A stretch of DNA of 64,000 nt from Raineyella sp044508675 (lineage in GTDB: Bacteria > Actinomycetota > Actinomycetes > Propionibacteriales > Propionibacteriaceae), in assembly GCA_044508675.1 (NCBI GenBank), contig JBIQHF010000015.1, positions 18,431 to 82,430 of the forward strand, in the 5' to 3' direction. How positions within the stretch are numbered: position 1 is the first letter of the stretch; each line of letters starts with the position of its first letter. A program made the position numbers and the translations under genes. Positions 24,542 through 34,111 of the stretch are shown piece after piece. The notes under the pieces were generated by a model. It did not search any database. It saw only the letters and a program-made list of their open reading frames with translations, and had not been told where the DNA came from.

Positions 24542-26077
24542 TCACTCGGCCAGCGAGGTGTCGCGGAACCTGATCGCGGCGTCGGTCCGGGTCTGGTAGC
24601 CGCGAACCTGCGGGGTCCAGGCCTGCAGCACCGCCGGGTTGTACAGGTAGATGTAGCTGCACTCGTCGGCGATGATCCTCGCGGCCTCGCCGTAGATCTG
24701 CCTGCGCCGCGCCTCGTCCGGCTCGGCCTGGCCCTGGTCCAGCAGTGCGTCGACCTGCGGGTTGGAGTAGCCCTGCGCGTTGTTCGCGCCCGAGGAGTGG
24801 TGCTGGCCGTAGTAGAACCCGGACGGGTCGATGTTGCCCAGCCAGCCCATCATCAGCATGTCGAAGTTGCCGGCCGCCTGCTCGGCGAGCCAGGTCGCGA
24901 AGTCCACGGTGGTGATCTCGACGGTGATGCCGTACGGCGACAGCTGGTCGGCGATCAACTGGGCGGTCGTCACCGTCTCCGGGTAGTCGCTGGTCGCCAT
25001 GAACCGGATGGTGGTGTTGCCCACCCCGGCCGACTCGAAGAGCTGTCGGGCCCGGTCCGGGTCGGTGGAGTACGTGTCGTACTCGATGTACCACGGCGAG
25101 GTCTCGGGGATGGCGAGCTGGTTGGGGGTCGCGGTGCCCTGGGTGGCGGCCTGGATGATCTGCTCGCGGTCGATCGCGTACGCCACGCCCTGGCGCGCCT
25201 CGACCGAGTTCCACGGTGCGTTGCGCTGGTTGAGCGTCAGGTACCAGTAGTCGTTGGAGGGCACGTCGCCCAGGACCAGGTCCCGGTTGTCGGAGATCAG
25301 TTGGACCTGCTGCGGCTCGAACGAGTCGGTCCACTGGATCTCGCTGTTCTGCAGGGCGGTGATGGCGGTGGTGCCCTCCGAGATGAACCGGAAGGTCACT
25401 CCACCGAGTCCGGGCGCCCCGCCCCAGAAGTCCGGGTTCGAGGTGAGGGCGATGTGGTCGCCGCTGACGTACTCGGCGACCTTGAACGGTCCGGTGCCGA
25501 TCGGGCGGCTCTGGATCTCGCCGGAGTCGACGTTCGCCTGCTGCACGATCGCCAGGCCCTTGAAGTTGCCGAGGTTGGCCAGCAGGTCGGGTGTCGGCTC
25601 GCCGACGGTGATGACCACGGTCTGCGGGTCGGGGGCCTCGATCGTGTCGATCGCGGCGAGGCGCCAGGCGTTGCTCAGCGCCCCGTCGATGATGCGGCGG
25701 TAGGAGTAGACGACGTCGTCGGCGGTGAACTCGCTGCCGTCGTGCCAGGTGACGCCGTTGCGGAGGGTGAACGTGTAGGTCAGCTGGTCATCGCTGATCG
25801 TCCAGTCGTCGGCCAGGGCTCCGACCATCTCCAGGTTCTCGTCCGGCTCGACCAGGGTGTCGAAGACGTTCTCCAGGACCTGGAACGAGAAGTAGGCGGT
25901 CGTGTTGTGGGGGTCGAGCTGGTCGGGCTCGCCGGCGATCGCGGCGGTCAGCACCGCCCCCTCCTGCGGCGTCCCGCCGCCGAGGTCGACCCCTCCACCT
26001 CCCCGGGTGCAGCCGGTGATGACGGCGACGGTGCCGATGCCGCCCAGGGCCAGCAGGGTGCGGCGAGAGATCTGCAT
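24542..26077 (-). CDS. Oligopeptide-type ABC importer binding lipoprotein (SBP_bac_5)
   Basis: A 511-aa solute-binding protein. The N-terminus MQISRRTLLALGG carries a twin-arginine-like motif and ends in a lipobox (VITGC), so it is probably a Tat-exported lipoprotein. The mature part has the family-5 features: EPDQLDPHNTTAYFSFQVLENVFDTLVE, the Y-T-F-TLRNGVTWHDGSEFTADDV signature and a C-terminal YLYNPAVLQAWTPQVRGY. Ligands include peptides, nickel or opines and cannot be fixed here. AAGGA lies upstream of the ATG. It is the first gene of the operon running to 20953. Confidence 0.85.
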   Translation of the reverse strand: MQISRRTLLALGGIGTVAVITGCTRGGGGVDLGGGTPQEGAVLTAAIAGEPDQLDPHNTTAYFSFQVLENVFDTLVEPDENLEMVGALADDWTISDDQLTYTFTLRNGVTWHDGSEFTADDVVYSYRRIIDGALSNAWRLAAIDTIEAPDPQTVVITVGEPTPDLLANLGNFKGLAIVQQANVDSGEIQSRPIGTGPFKVAEYVSGDHIALTSNPDFWGGAPGLGGVTFRFISEGTTAITALQNSEIQWTDSFEPQQVQLISDNRDLVLGDVPSNDYWYLTLNQRNAPWNSVEARQGVAYAIDREQIIQAATQGTATPNQLAIPETSPWYIEYDTYSTDPDRARQLFESAGVGNTTIRFMATSDYPETVTTAQLIADQLSPYGITVEITTVDFATWLAEQAAGNFDMLMMGWLGNIDPSGFYYGQHHSSGANNAQGYSNPQVDALLDQGQAEPDEARRRQIYGEAARIIADECSYIYLYNPAVLQAWTPQVRGYQTRTDAAIRFRDTSLAE

Positions 26078-26181
26078 GGGACGTGTCCTTCCGTTGGGGA
26101 CGGTCCCACGGACACGCCCTGTGGCGGTGTTTGCGTCGTGCGTGGCTCTCAGGCTAACCCCAGATTCGCGGGGGGCACAGA

Positions 26182-26952
26182 CTAGACAGGGGTGTGTTGC
26201 CGGTCCTCGGCGGTCCCGAGTCGGCGCCACCGGATCACCAGCCACAGGGCCAGCAGCAGCTCGCCGAGGAAGGTGACCATGGCCAGTTCGAAGGGGGGTG
26301 AGGCGACCAGGACCGCGACGAGCGTGTCGATCGCGTAGCCCAGCCCCGAGACCGCCAGCAGGACCCCGAGCCAGCGCGGCACCACGGTCGACCGGTAGGC
26401 CAGGTAGCCGATCGCCAGCAGGTGGAGGCCGAACAGCAGCAGCCCTGCGGTCCACAGGTCGTTGAAGGCGTTCACCCGGGCCAGCACCAGGCCATCCACC
26501 TGCCCGGGGGCGAAGGACCCCGACACCCCCGAGTCCAGCAGTTCGGGGATCCCTGCCAACTGGGCGGTGGCGACCAGGAACACCGCGGCGTATGCCAGCC
26601 GCAGCCAGGCCGCCAGCCGGGACAGCGCCGCGTCGACCGGGCGGAACACCTCGAACAGGGCCCAGGCCACCACGACGTCGAGAACCGCCACCAGGTACAG
26701 GCCGAGGACCCCCAGCCGGAACGTGCCCATCGAGTCGGTGATGGCGGTGGCGGTCGAGGTCGGGTCGCCCGGGGTGACCGGGCCCTGGATGGCGGCGAAG
26801 TTCGACACCCCGGCGAGCACGGCCATCAGCAACAGGCCGATCCCGGCGACGAGTCCGGCCAGGGGGCGCGAGACCAGCCCGGCGGAGCGGGCCGAGGGCG
26901 TCGTGTTGGGCGCAGGGGTGGAGGGCGGGGTGGGTGTGCTGTCATGCGTCAT
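26182..26952 (-). CDS. DUF4386 family membrane protein
   Basis: A 256-aa protein with a Pro/Thr-rich hydrophilic N-terminus followed by six hydrophobic segments (VAGIGLLLMAVLAGVSNF, LYLVAVLDVVVAWALF, and others). The arrangement and the late LLLFGLHLLAIGYLAYRSTVVPRWLGVLLAVSGLGY block match DUF4386, an uncharacterised membrane family. It is monocistronic, on the same strand as the P450 gene 60 bases to its right. Confidence 0.75.
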   Translation of the reverse strand: MTHDSTPTPPSTPAPNTTPSARSAGLVSRPLAGLVAGIGLLLMAVLAGVSNFAAIQGPVTPGDPTSTATAITDSMGTFRLGVLGLYLVAVLDVVVAWALFEVFRPVDAALSRLAAWLRLAYAAVFLVATAQLAGIPELLDSGVSGSFAPGQVDGLVLARVNAFNDLWTAGLLLFGLHLLAIGYLAYRSTVVPRWLGVLLAVSGLGYAIDTLVAVLVASPPFELAMVTFLGELLLALWLVIRWRRLGTAEDRQHTPV

Positions 26953-27012
26953 GGCGTCTCCGAAACGGTGGCGGTACTGGAGACAGCATCGTGCCGCATC
27001 GGAGGTCCGGGA

Positions 27013-28158
27013 CTAGCGGAGCAGCACCGGCACCCGGCGCCAGCCGCCGACCGGAGGGGTCTCCCGGACCGCGGTCATCTCCGGGGCATGCTCGACCCGC
27101 TCGGTGGCGATCAGGAGTTCACTGATCGCCACCGCGAGCTCCATCAGGGACAGCGCCCGCCCGGGGCAGGCGTGCGGGCCGGTGCCGAAGACCACGTTCG
27201 CCCCGGCGTTGGTCTGTGGACGGCACGCGTCCGGCTCGGGGAAGACCGCCGGATCCCGGTTCGCGGCGGTCCAGTTGAGCACGACCCGGTGCCCGGCCGG
27301 GATCGTCCGACCACCCACTTCGACGTCCCGGGTGGTGACCCGACGGTTCGCGACGAATGGGTCGTCGATCCGCAGGATCTCCTCGATCGCGTCCTCCAGG
27401 GCGACCCGGTCGCCGGCCTGCGCGGCCGTGCGCAACTCGTCCTGCAGCATCTGGTGGGTGGCGAGGAAGTGCACGATCACGCCCAGTGAGGCCGCGATCG
27501 AGCCGAGGTCGCCGGCGGTCCAGTTGCGCAGGATCGCGACGATCTCGTCGTCGGTGAGCGGGCGGTCGCCGAGGCGTTCGGCCAGCAGTTCGGTGGTGAC
27601 GTCGTCGCCGGGGGTGCGGCGCGCCCGGTCGATCAGGGAGCGGATGATCGTGTCGAAGCGCTGGGCGACCTGGGCGGTGAACTCGTGGTCACCCGAGCGG
27701 GTGGCCGCATGGTTGTCGGCCATCCAGGCGATCAGCGTCTCCTCCAGGGCGGCCGGCCAGCCCAGCCAGGCGCTCTGGGCCCGGACCGCGTAGCGGGCCC
27801 CGAGGGTGACCGCCCGGAACACCTCGTCGCGCGGGGTGGAGGCGATCACGTCGGCGGCGATCGCGTGGCAGGTCGGGGCGAGCGCCTCGACCCGCTCCGG
27901 GCTCATGTACCGCTCGACGATCGCGCGGTAGGCGGCGTGCTCCTCGCCGTCCATGCCGTTGGGCACGTTCAGGTGTCGCGACACCCGGCTGGAGAAGGCG
28001 GCGGGGTCGTTCGCCGCGGCGACCACGTCGGCGTGGCGGAACAGTGTCCAGGTGTCGGCGCCGTCGTGGGCCACCGGGCAGGCGGCGCGCAGCCGGTCGT
28101 ACGCGACGCGCTGGTCGGCGACGACATCGGGGGAGGCGGGGTCCCAGTCACGCGTCAC
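27013..28158 (-). CDS. Cytochrome P450
   Basis: A 381-aa soluble bacterial P450. The heme-thiolate loop FGTGPHACPG carries the Cys ligand, the K-helix ExxR is EEILR, and the I-helix reads WTAGDLGSIAAS, in which Ser takes the place of the usual oxygen-activating Thr, a variant known in some actinobacterial P450 groups. The GTG at 28158 follows AAAGGG by six bases; an in-frame GTG at 28173 preceded by GAGGA is an alternative. No ferredoxin or reductase gene lies next to it, so redox partners must come from elsewhere. Substrate unknown. Confidence 0.85.
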   Translation of the reverse strand: MTRDWDPASPDVVADQRVAYDRLRAACPVAHDGADTWTLFRHADVVAAANDPAAFSSRVSRHLNVPNGMDGEEHAAYRAIVERYMSPERVEALAPTCHAIAADVIASTPRDEVFRAVTLGARYAVRAQSAWLGWPAALEETLIAWMADNHAATRSGDHEFTAQVAQRFDTIIRSLIDRARRTPGDDVTTELLAERLGDRPLTDDEIVAILRNWTAGDLGSIAASLGVIVHFLATHQMLQDELRTAAQAGDRVALEDAIEEILRIDDPFVANRRVTTRDVEVGGRTIPAGHRVVLNWTAANRDPAVFPEPDACRPQTNAGANVVFGTGPHACPGRALSLMELAVAISELLIATERVEHAPEMTAVRETPPVGGWRRVPVLLR

Positions 28159-28226
28159 GGCGGTCCCTTTCACGAGGAGTGGGTCCTCATGCTAATGGGC
28201 GCACGTGCTGGTGGACCGGCGATTGG

Positions 28227-28261
28227 GAACGCCGTCCGACCCCAGGGGTCGGACGGCGTTC
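28227..28261 (-). terminator. Terminator of the yceI-like gene
   Basis: A near-perfect 17-bp inverted repeat (28227-28243 and 28245-28261) lying 39 bases after the minus-strand stop of the YceI gene and before the P450 gene. Confidence 0.8.
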
Positions 28262-28299
28262 GGGTTCACGCGGTGATCGAGCGGCGGCAGGCCGGGGGA

Positions 28300-28896
28300 T
28301 CAGGCGTTCTTGATCGCGGAGATCTCGAACTCGAGCTTGATCTTCTCGGAGACCAGCACGCCGCCGGTCTCGAGGGCGGCGTTCCACTCCAGGCCCCACT
28401 CCTTGCGCTGCACGTCGACAAAGCCCTCGAGGCCCACGCGGGTGTTGCCGAACGGGTCCAGGGCGGAACCGGCGTACTCGAAGTCGATGGTGACGGGCTT
28501 GCTGATGCCCTTGATGGTCAGGTCGCCGGTCACGCGCAGGACCTCGCCCTGGGCCGCAATGTCGGTGGAGACGAAGGTGATGGTCGGGTACTGCTCGACG
28601 TCGAAGAAGTCGGCGGACTTCAGGTGGCCGTCGCGGTCAGCCGACTTGGTGTCGACCGAAGCGGTCTGGATGGTGACCTCGATCCTGGCGTCCCGGAGGT
28701 TCTTCCCGGTCGTCGCGGTGCCGACGAACTCGCCGAACGTGCCGCGGACCTTGGTGACCATCGCGTGCCGGGCAACGAAGCCGATGGAGGAGTGCGAGGT
28801 GTCCAGGGTGTAGGTGCCCTCGAGCTCGTTGATCGGGGAGACGGAGGTGGCAGCCTCGACGTCGGCGGTGCTCTTGCGAAGGAAGTTGAAAGCCAT
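28300..28896 (-). CDS. YceI family protein (polyisoprenoid-binding beta barrel)
   Basis: A 198-aa protein with the YceI lipocalin-like fold: YTLDTSHSSIGFVARHAMVTKVRGTF, then GHLKSADFFDVEQYPTITF and VTGDLTIKGISKPVTIDFEY. YceI proteins bind polyisoprenoids such as quinones. There is no signal peptide, so it acts in the cytosol. The ATG at 28896 is preferred over the upstream TTG. The promoter is unusually well formed and contains two copies of a 14-bp operator. Confidence 0.85.
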   Translation of the reverse strand: MAFNFLRKSTADVEAATSVSPINELEGTYTLDTSHSSIGFVARHAMVTKVRGTFGEFVGTATTGKNLRDARIEVTIQTASVDTKSADRDGHLKSADFFDVEQYPTITFVSTDIAAQGEVLRVTGDLTIKGISKPVTIDFEYAGSALDPFGNTRVGLEGFVDVQRKEWGLEWNAALETGGVLVSEKIKLEFEISAIKNA

Positions 28897-28923
28897 GTTC
28901 AAGCCAATCTGTGGTATGCGGTG

Positions 28924-28973
28924 GTTGATGACTCAACAGTAGAATGCAAAACCGAAACTGTCAAGGATTCAAC
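28924..28973 (-). promoter_or_regulatory. yceI-like promoter with two 14-bp operators
   Basis: On the minus strand a perfect -35 TTGACA (28959-28964) is 17 bases from a -10 TACTGT (28936-28941). Two related 14-mers overlap it: GTTGAATCCTTGAC (28960-28973) on the -35, and the palindrome GTTGAGTCATCAAC (28924-28937) at the -10 and start region. Their spacing is 36 bases. This is the classic arrangement for a dimeric repressor of MarR type, although no marR gene is adjacent. Confidence 0.7.
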
Positions 28974-29008
28974 TATTGCCGTGCCGGAGGATGGACCAGG
29001 AGTGGCGG

Positions 29009-29806
29009 TCAGTTCGGCGTGCGCTCTCCCGCCCGTACCGGCACCGTCACCCGGTTGCCCTCGATCGGGGCGGGGCAGGTCGCGTACGGGGTGAAGGCGA
29101 ACCACATGTCGACCGTACGGTTGAAGTCCAGCACGACGGTCCCGTCCGGGTCGGGGTCAGCGAACTTCAGCTGGCGCCAGGCCGGGGTCTCGTCGCCGTT
29201 GGTCGGGTCATGGAACTCGACCCCCAGGCCGTACTTCATCGCGGTCACCACCAGCCGCTGCTCCTGGCCGCCGGCGGTGAAGCGGACCTCGCCGGCGGCC
29301 TTGACCGACTGGCGCAGGTCCGGCCGGATCGTGGCGACCTCGGTCGGGCGCGGCACGGCGTACGGCTCGTACGTCCCCTCGATCACCCAGTCGGGGTCGA
29401 ACTCGAAGTGCGCCACCCCGGCAAAGTCCTCGCGATCGGCGGAGGTCTCGGCGCGCAGCCGGATCGCCAGCCGCCCGCCCCGGCGCAGTAGCTCGACCCG
29501 GACCTCGCCGTGGTCGACCCACGGCACCCGACCGGCCTCGGCAACGGTCACCGTGCTGGTCCCCTCCACGGGGGTGCCGTCGACGGTCAGGCCGTCGACG
29601 GCGGCCGCCTCCAGCCGGGCCTCCTCGGCGGTCGCCGACCACAGCCCCGGCAGGTCCGGCAGGGCAGAGGGCTCGGCGGGCAGCCAGTGGAAGCCCCGCA
29701 GGGTGAGCCAGCCGTGCGGCTCGACCAGCTCGACCTCGCGCCGCTCGCGGAAGGCGCCCCAGCTGGCCTTGTCGTACGTCTCGGTCACCGGTGTCTGCGT
29801 CGTCAT
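29009..29806 (-). CDS. DUF1684 family protein
   Basis: A 265-aa protein of the DUF1684 family. Recognisable blocks are WLTLRGFHWLPAEP near the start and the C-terminal LDFNRT...FAFTPYATCPAPIEGNRVTVPVRAGE, which carries the conserved FNR and CP motifs. The function is unknown; the family fold is a beta-rich cytosolic protein. The ATG at 29806 is supported by the start of family similarity; the open frame upstream of it overlaps the P-type ATPase gene and is not used. Confidence 0.8.
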   Translation of the reverse strand: MTTQTPVTETYDKASWGAFRERREVELVEPHGWLTLRGFHWLPAEPSALPDLPGLWSATAEEARLEAAAVDGLTVDGTPVEGTSTVTVAEAGRVPWVDHGEVRVELLRRGGRLAIRLRAETSADREDFAGVAHFEFDPDWVIEGTYEPYAVPRPTEVATIRPDLRQSVKAAGEVRFTAGGQEQRLVVTAMKYGLGVEFHDPTNGDETPAWRQLKFADPDPDGTVVLDFNRTVDMWFAFTPYATCPAPIEGNRVTVPVRAGERTPN

Positions 29807-29871
29807 GGGCCCATCACAACAGCTGCCCGGTATCGGCTGCAATGGTCCTTCCCATCGGCACGGCGACGACC

Positions 29872-32751
29872 TCAGTGGGCTGCCACAGTCGGCTGGTCCC
29901 GCAGACGACCCACCGCCCGCAGCACGAGCTTGCGGAGCTCGTCGAACCACAGCACGATCGAGGCCATTGCGAGGCAGACCAGCCACTGCGTCAGCGTCAG
30001 CGGGGCGGTGCTGAACGCCGCCTGCAGGAACGGCACCTCCACGACCAGGACCTGCAGCACGACGACCACCCCGATCGCCCCCCACAGCCAGGGGTTCACG
30101 AACAGGCGATGGAAGACCGACGTGGTCTCCGAGCGGGAGTTCAACGCGTTGAACAGCTGGGCGAACACCAGGGTGGTGAAGCCGGCGGTCTGGGCCTCGC
30201 GGTAGGTGTGGGGGCCCTCGACCAGGCCTCCGGGCAGGAAGATGTCGATCGTGAGCAGGGTGACCAGGCCCATCACCGCGCCGATCACGAGGATGCCGCG
30301 CCACATCTCGCGATCGATGATCCGCTCGGCGGGGTTGCGGGGCGGGTCGGCCATCACGTCGTCGACCTGCGGGTCGACGCCCATCGCCAGGGCCGGGCCG
30401 GAGTCGGTGACCAGGTTGATCCACAGGATCTGGGTGGCCAGCAGCGGCAGGGCCAGTCCGCCGACCTCGGGCGACTGCAGTCCGATCACGCCGGCCAGCA
30501 CGACACCGAGGAAGACGGTGAAGACCTCGCCCATGTTGGAGCTGAGCAGGTAGCGCAGGAACTTCTTGATGTTGGCGAAGATCACCCGGCCCTGCTGGAT
30601 GGCACTGACGATGGTGGCGTAGTTGTCGTCGGCAAGGATCATCTTCGCCGCGTCCTTGGTCACCTCCGTGCCGGTGATGCCCATCGCGATGCCGATGTCG
30701 GCCGACTTCAGGGCCGGGGCGTCGTTCACGCCGTCGCCGGTCATCGCGACGATCTTGCCGTCGTCCTGGAGCGCGTCCACGATCCGCAGCTTGTGCTCGG
30801 GCGCGACCCGGGCGTACACCGACACCTCGCGGGTCGCCTGCCGGAACCCCTCCTCGTCCAACTCGTCGAGCTGGGTCCCGGGCAGGGCCGGCTCGCCCGG
30901 CGCGATGATGCCCAGGTCGGCGCCGATCCGGGCGGCAGTGCTCGGGTGGTCACCGGTGATCATGATCGTACGGACCCCGGCGCGGTGGGCCTCGGTGATC
31001 GCGGCGCGCGCCTCGTCCCGGGGCGGGTCGATGATGGCGACCATGCCGACGTACGTCAGGTGCTGCTCGGCCGTCTCGTCGAGCCCTTCGGCGGCGTCGA
31101 GACTGTCGGCGGGCACGTCGCGATAGGCGACGCCGAGTGTCCGGTAGGCCTGCGAGGACAGCGATTCGACCTCGGCGAGGATCCGGTCGCGGCCGGCCCG
31201 GTCGAGTGGCCGGACGTCGTCGCCGATCCGGTAGGTGTCGCAGTGCTGCAGCAGGACGTCGGGGGCCCCCTTGGACATCAAACGGGTGCGGTCGGGCCTG
31301 GTCTCCAGGGCGGACATCATCTTCCGCTCCGAGCTGAACGGCACCTCGCCGATCCGCTCATACGATTCGACCCGCTCCAGGGCGCCGTCGAGCTTGCGGA
31401 CGGCGACCAGGAAGGCGCCCTCGGTCGGGTCGCCCTGGATCGTCCACTCGCCGTCCTCCTCGGTCAGCTGGGCGTTGTTGGCCAGGGACCCCTGCACCAG
31501 CAGGGCCCGCACCTCGGTCAACAACGGTCCCTCGACCAAGGGCCTTCCGTCGACGGTGACCTCGCCCACGGGGGCGTAGCCGATGCCGGACAGGTCGACG
31601 GTGCCCGAGGCGGTGACGATCTTCTGGATGGTCATCTCGTTGCGGGTCAGGGTGCCGGTCTTGTCCGAACAGATCACCGAGGCCGACCCGAGCGTCTCGA
31701 CCGAGTGCAGCTCCTTGACCACCGCTCGGCGCTTGGCCATCTGCTGCACCCCGATGGCCAGCACCACCGACAGGATCGCCGGCAGCCCCTCGGGGACCGC
31801 GGCAACGGCCAGCGACACGCCCAGCAGTAGCACGGCGACCAGTTGCTCGCCGGTGCGCACGTCGTTGATCAGCACCAGCGCCGCCATCACGATCACGGCA
31901 ATGGCGATGACGATGATCCCGAGCATCTTCGAGACCTGGGCGATCTCGACGGTGAGGGGGGAGTCCTCCTGCTCGGTCGAGTCGAGCATGTCGGCGATCG
32001 CACCCATCTGGGTGTCCATGCCGGTCGAGGTGACGACGGCCCGACCGACCCCCACCGCCACCGCGGTGCCCTTGAACGCCATGTTCGTCCGGTCGCCCAG
32101 CGGCATCGCGGCCTCGAGCGGCGCCGACTGCTTCTCGACCGCGCTCGACTCGCCGGTCAGCGAGGATTCCTGGATCTGCAGTGCCGTGGCCGACAACAGC
32201 CGCGCATCGGCGCCGACCGCATCGCCCTCGGCGAGCAGCAGGATGTCGCCCGGCACGATCTCGGCCGAGGGGACGACCACCTGGCGGCCGTCGCGCAGCA
32301 CGGTCGACTGGGCCGCGGTCATCGACCGCAGCGCCGCCACCGCGTCATCGGCCTTGCGCTCCTGGGCGTAGCCGATGGTCGCGTTGAGCAGCAGGATCGC
32401 AATGATCACGATCGCGTCGACGGGGGCCCCCGTGGCGCCCTCCACGATCCAGGCCGCCAACGAGATCGCCACCGCCACCATCAGCAGGTAGACCAGGGGA
32501 TCCTGGAACTGCCCCAGGAACTTGCGCCAGCCCGGGACCGGCGGCGTGCCGCGCAACTCGTTGGGGCCGTACGCCTCCAGACGGGCAGCGGCCTCGGACG
32601 CACTGAGGCCGCGGTCGGGGTCCACGCCCAGATCGCGGGCGATCTCCGCGGCCGGGCGCAGGGTGACGTCGCCGAGATCCGGGAGGACCGCCAGCGATGA
32701 CGGCGTAGTGTTGGCGAGTTCGGAGGTCGATGGAGTCGTATCGCTTCCCAC
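29872..32751 (-). CDS. P-type cation-transporting ATPase (Ca2+/SERCA-like P2 type)
   Basis: A 959-aa P2-type ATPase with the N-terminal cation-ATPase domain (ASEAAARLEAYGPNEL), the actuator motif SLTGESSAV, the phosphorylation site CSDKTGTLTRNE, the nucleotide-domain SKGAPDVLLQHC, the hinge MTGDGVNDAPALK and a C-terminal set of six helices. The transmembrane-4 motif is AVPEGLPA, typical of Ca2+, Na+ or Mn2+ pumps of the PacL/PMR1 group. The exact ion is unresolved. GTG start; TACCGT lies seven bases before it, so the mRNA may be leaderless. Confidence 0.9.
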   Translation of the reverse strand: MGSDTTPSTSELANTTPSSLAVLPDLGDVTLRPAAEIARDLGVDPDRGLSASEAAARLEAYGPNELRGTPPVPGWRKFLGQFQDPLVYLLMVAVAISLAAWIVEGATGAPVDAIVIIAILLLNATIGYAQERKADDAVAALRSMTAAQSTVLRDGRQVVVPSAEIVPGDILLLAEGDAVGADARLLSATALQIQESSLTGESSAVEKQSAPLEAAMPLGDRTNMAFKGTAVAVGVGRAVVTSTGMDTQMGAIADMLDSTEQEDSPLTVEIAQVSKMLGIIVIAIAVIVMAALVLINDVRTGEQLVAVLLLGVSLAVAAVPEGLPAILSVVLAIGVQQMAKRRAVVKELHSVETLGSASVICSDKTGTLTRNEMTIQKIVTASGTVDLSGIGYAPVGEVTVDGRPLVEGPLLTEVRALLVQGSLANNAQLTEEDGEWTIQGDPTEGAFLVAVRKLDGALERVESYERIGEVPFSSERKMMSALETRPDRTRLMSKGAPDVLLQHCDTYRIGDDVRPLDRAGRDRILAEVESLSSQAYRTLGVAYRDVPADSLDAAEGLDETAEQHLTYVGMVAIIDPPRDEARAAITEAHRAGVRTIMITGDHPSTAARIGADLGIIAPGEPALPGTQLDELDEEGFRQATREVSVYARVAPEHKLRIVDALQDDGKIVAMTGDGVNDAPALKSADIGIAMGITGTEVTKDAAKMILADDNYATIVSAIQQGRVIFANIKKFLRYLLSSNMGEVFTVFLGVVLAGVIGLQSPEVGGLALPLLATQILWINLVTDSGPALAMGVDPQVDDVMADPPRNPAERIIDREMWRGILVIGAVMGLVTLLTIDIFLPGGLVEGPHTYREAQTAGFTTLVFAQLFNALNSRSETTSVFHRLFVNPWLWGAIGVVVVLQVLVVEVPFLQAAFSTAPLTLTQWLVCLAMASIVLWFDELRKLVLRAVGRLRDQPTVAAH

Positions 32752-32758
32752 GCCTCCA

Positions 32759-32764
32759 ACGGTA
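32759..32764 (-). promoter_or_regulatory. -10 hexamer of a probable leaderless transcript (P-type ATPase)
   Basis: TACCGT on the minus strand, seven bases upstream of the GTG at 32751. Confidence 0.4.
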
Positions 32765-32848
32765 GGCCCCCTGATTCAAATGCGCTCGCGCACCCGCCGG
32801 GACACAATGGAGCTGTGCCAGTGCCGGACGTCCCGGGAGGACAGACCG

Positions 32849-34102
32849 ATGGAGCAGACACCCACCGCGGCCGACGAGGTCGTCTGGTTGACCGGACCCG
32901 ACGGGCGAGCGGCGATCGCCGAGGCGTACGCCCTCGCCGACACCGAGGATCCCGCGACGGTCTCGCGGATGCGCGAGACGTACGGCCCGCATGCGGCGGC
33001 CGCGCTGACCCAGGCGGACCTGCGGCACCGGGCCGCGGTGAAGTTCGGCGACGCGGCGGATCGATGGCTCTACACCCGGGCCGGTCTCGAACAGGCGACC
33101 CGGCCGCAGGTCGCCGCCCATCGCGCGCAGCTCTTCGCGGCCGCAGGCGTGCACCGCGTGTTCGACCTCGGCTGCGGGCTGGGGACCGATGCCGCCGCGT
33201 TCCTGGCCGCGGGGCTGGAGGTTGTCGCGGTCGAGCTGGACCCGCTGACCTGTGCGATGGCGGCCGCGAACCTCGCCCCTGCCCTGGCCACCGGCCAGGC
33301 CCGGGTCGTCCGGGGCGATGCGACCGAAGTGCTGGACGACCTGTGGGAGCCCGGGACCGGGGCGTACGCCGACCCGGCCCGTCGCACCGGCGCCGGACGT
33401 ACGTGGAACCCCGCCGACTTCACGCCCCCGTGGGGCTGGGCGGTCGCACTGCTGGACCGCGCCGCCGCCGACGGGTCGGTGGGATGCCTCAAGGCGGGGC
33501 CGGGGCTGCCGTACCGGATGATCCCCGAGGGGGTCGGCGCCGAATGGGTCAGTCATCGTGGCGCCCTGGTGGAGGTCGCCCTCTGGCGCGGGACGTCCGC
33601 CCCCGGACCTGATGCCCGGATCGCGACGCTGATCGGCGCTGACGGAGCGATGCACCGGCTGCCGGCAGAGGACGTGCCGCAGCCCTTGCGCACGCCGGAG
33701 GTCGGCTCGGTGCTGTGGGAACCCGACCCGGCGGTCATCCGGGCTGGTGCGGTCGACCGGCTCGGGGTCGACCTGTCGGCCGGCCGGGTGGCCGAGGGGA
33801 TCGCCTACCTGGTCGGCGATGACCTGCACGAGTCGCCGTACGCGACGCCGTTCCGGGTGCTGGACGTGCTGTCGGTCAAGGAGAAGGTGCTGCGCGCCTG
33901 GGTCCGGGACCGGGAAATCGGCCAGTTGGAGATCAAGAAGCGCGGCCTGGTGATCGATCCGGCGGTTCTGCGCCGCAAGCTCCGGCCGGCCGGCCCGCAC
34001 GCTGCCACTCTTGTCCTGACCCCGACCCCGGAGGGCGCGCGGGCCTTGGTGGTGGAGCGCCTGACGGCATCGACGGTTCCTTCGGGACCAAGCTCCGGCT
34101 AG
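32849..34102 (+). CDS. Class I SAM-dependent methyltransferase with THUMP-like domain
   Basis: A 417-aa protein. The SAM motif I is VFDLGCGLGTDAAAF and motif II starts with EVVAVELD. A C-terminal THUMP-like region contains LSVKEKVLRAWVRDREIGQLEIKKRGL. This architecture is widespread in actinobacteria and is thought to act on RNA or proteins; the target is unknown. The ATG at 32849 has GGGAGG eight bases upstream; the long frame before it is not coding. An MFS transporter gene follows after nine bases. Confidence 0.85.
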   Translation: MEQTPTAADEVVWLTGPDGRAAIAEAYALADTEDPATVSRMRETYGPHAAAALTQADLRHRAAVKFGDAADRWLYTRAGLEQATRPQVAAHRAQLFAAAGVHRVFDLGCGLGTDAAAFLAAGLEVVAVELDPLTCAMAAANLAPALATGQARVVRGDATEVLDDLWEPGTGAYADPARRTGAGRTWNPADFTPPWGWAVALLDRAAADGSVGCLKAGPGLPYRMIPEGVGAEWVSHRGALVEVALWRGTSAPGPDARIATLIGADGAMHRLPAEDVPQPLRTPEVGSVLWEPDPAVIRAGAVDRLGVDLSAGRVAEGIAYLVGDDLHESPYATPFRVLDVLSVKEKVLRAWVRDREIGQLEIKKRGLVIDPAVLRRKLRPAGPHAATLVLTPTPEGARALVVERLTASTVPSGPSSG

Positions 34103-34105
34103 CCT
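34100..34105 (+). promoter_or_regulatory. -10 hexamer of a probable leaderless transcript (MFS transporter)
   Basis: TAGCCT (its TAG is also the stop codon of the preceding gene), six bases before the GTG at 34112. Confidence 0.4.
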
Positions 34106-34111
34106 CCGCAT

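Noticed and set aside
24380..26185. 601-aa open frame antisense to the oligopeptide-binding protein
   Set aside because: Shadow frame; no start context and no recognisable family.
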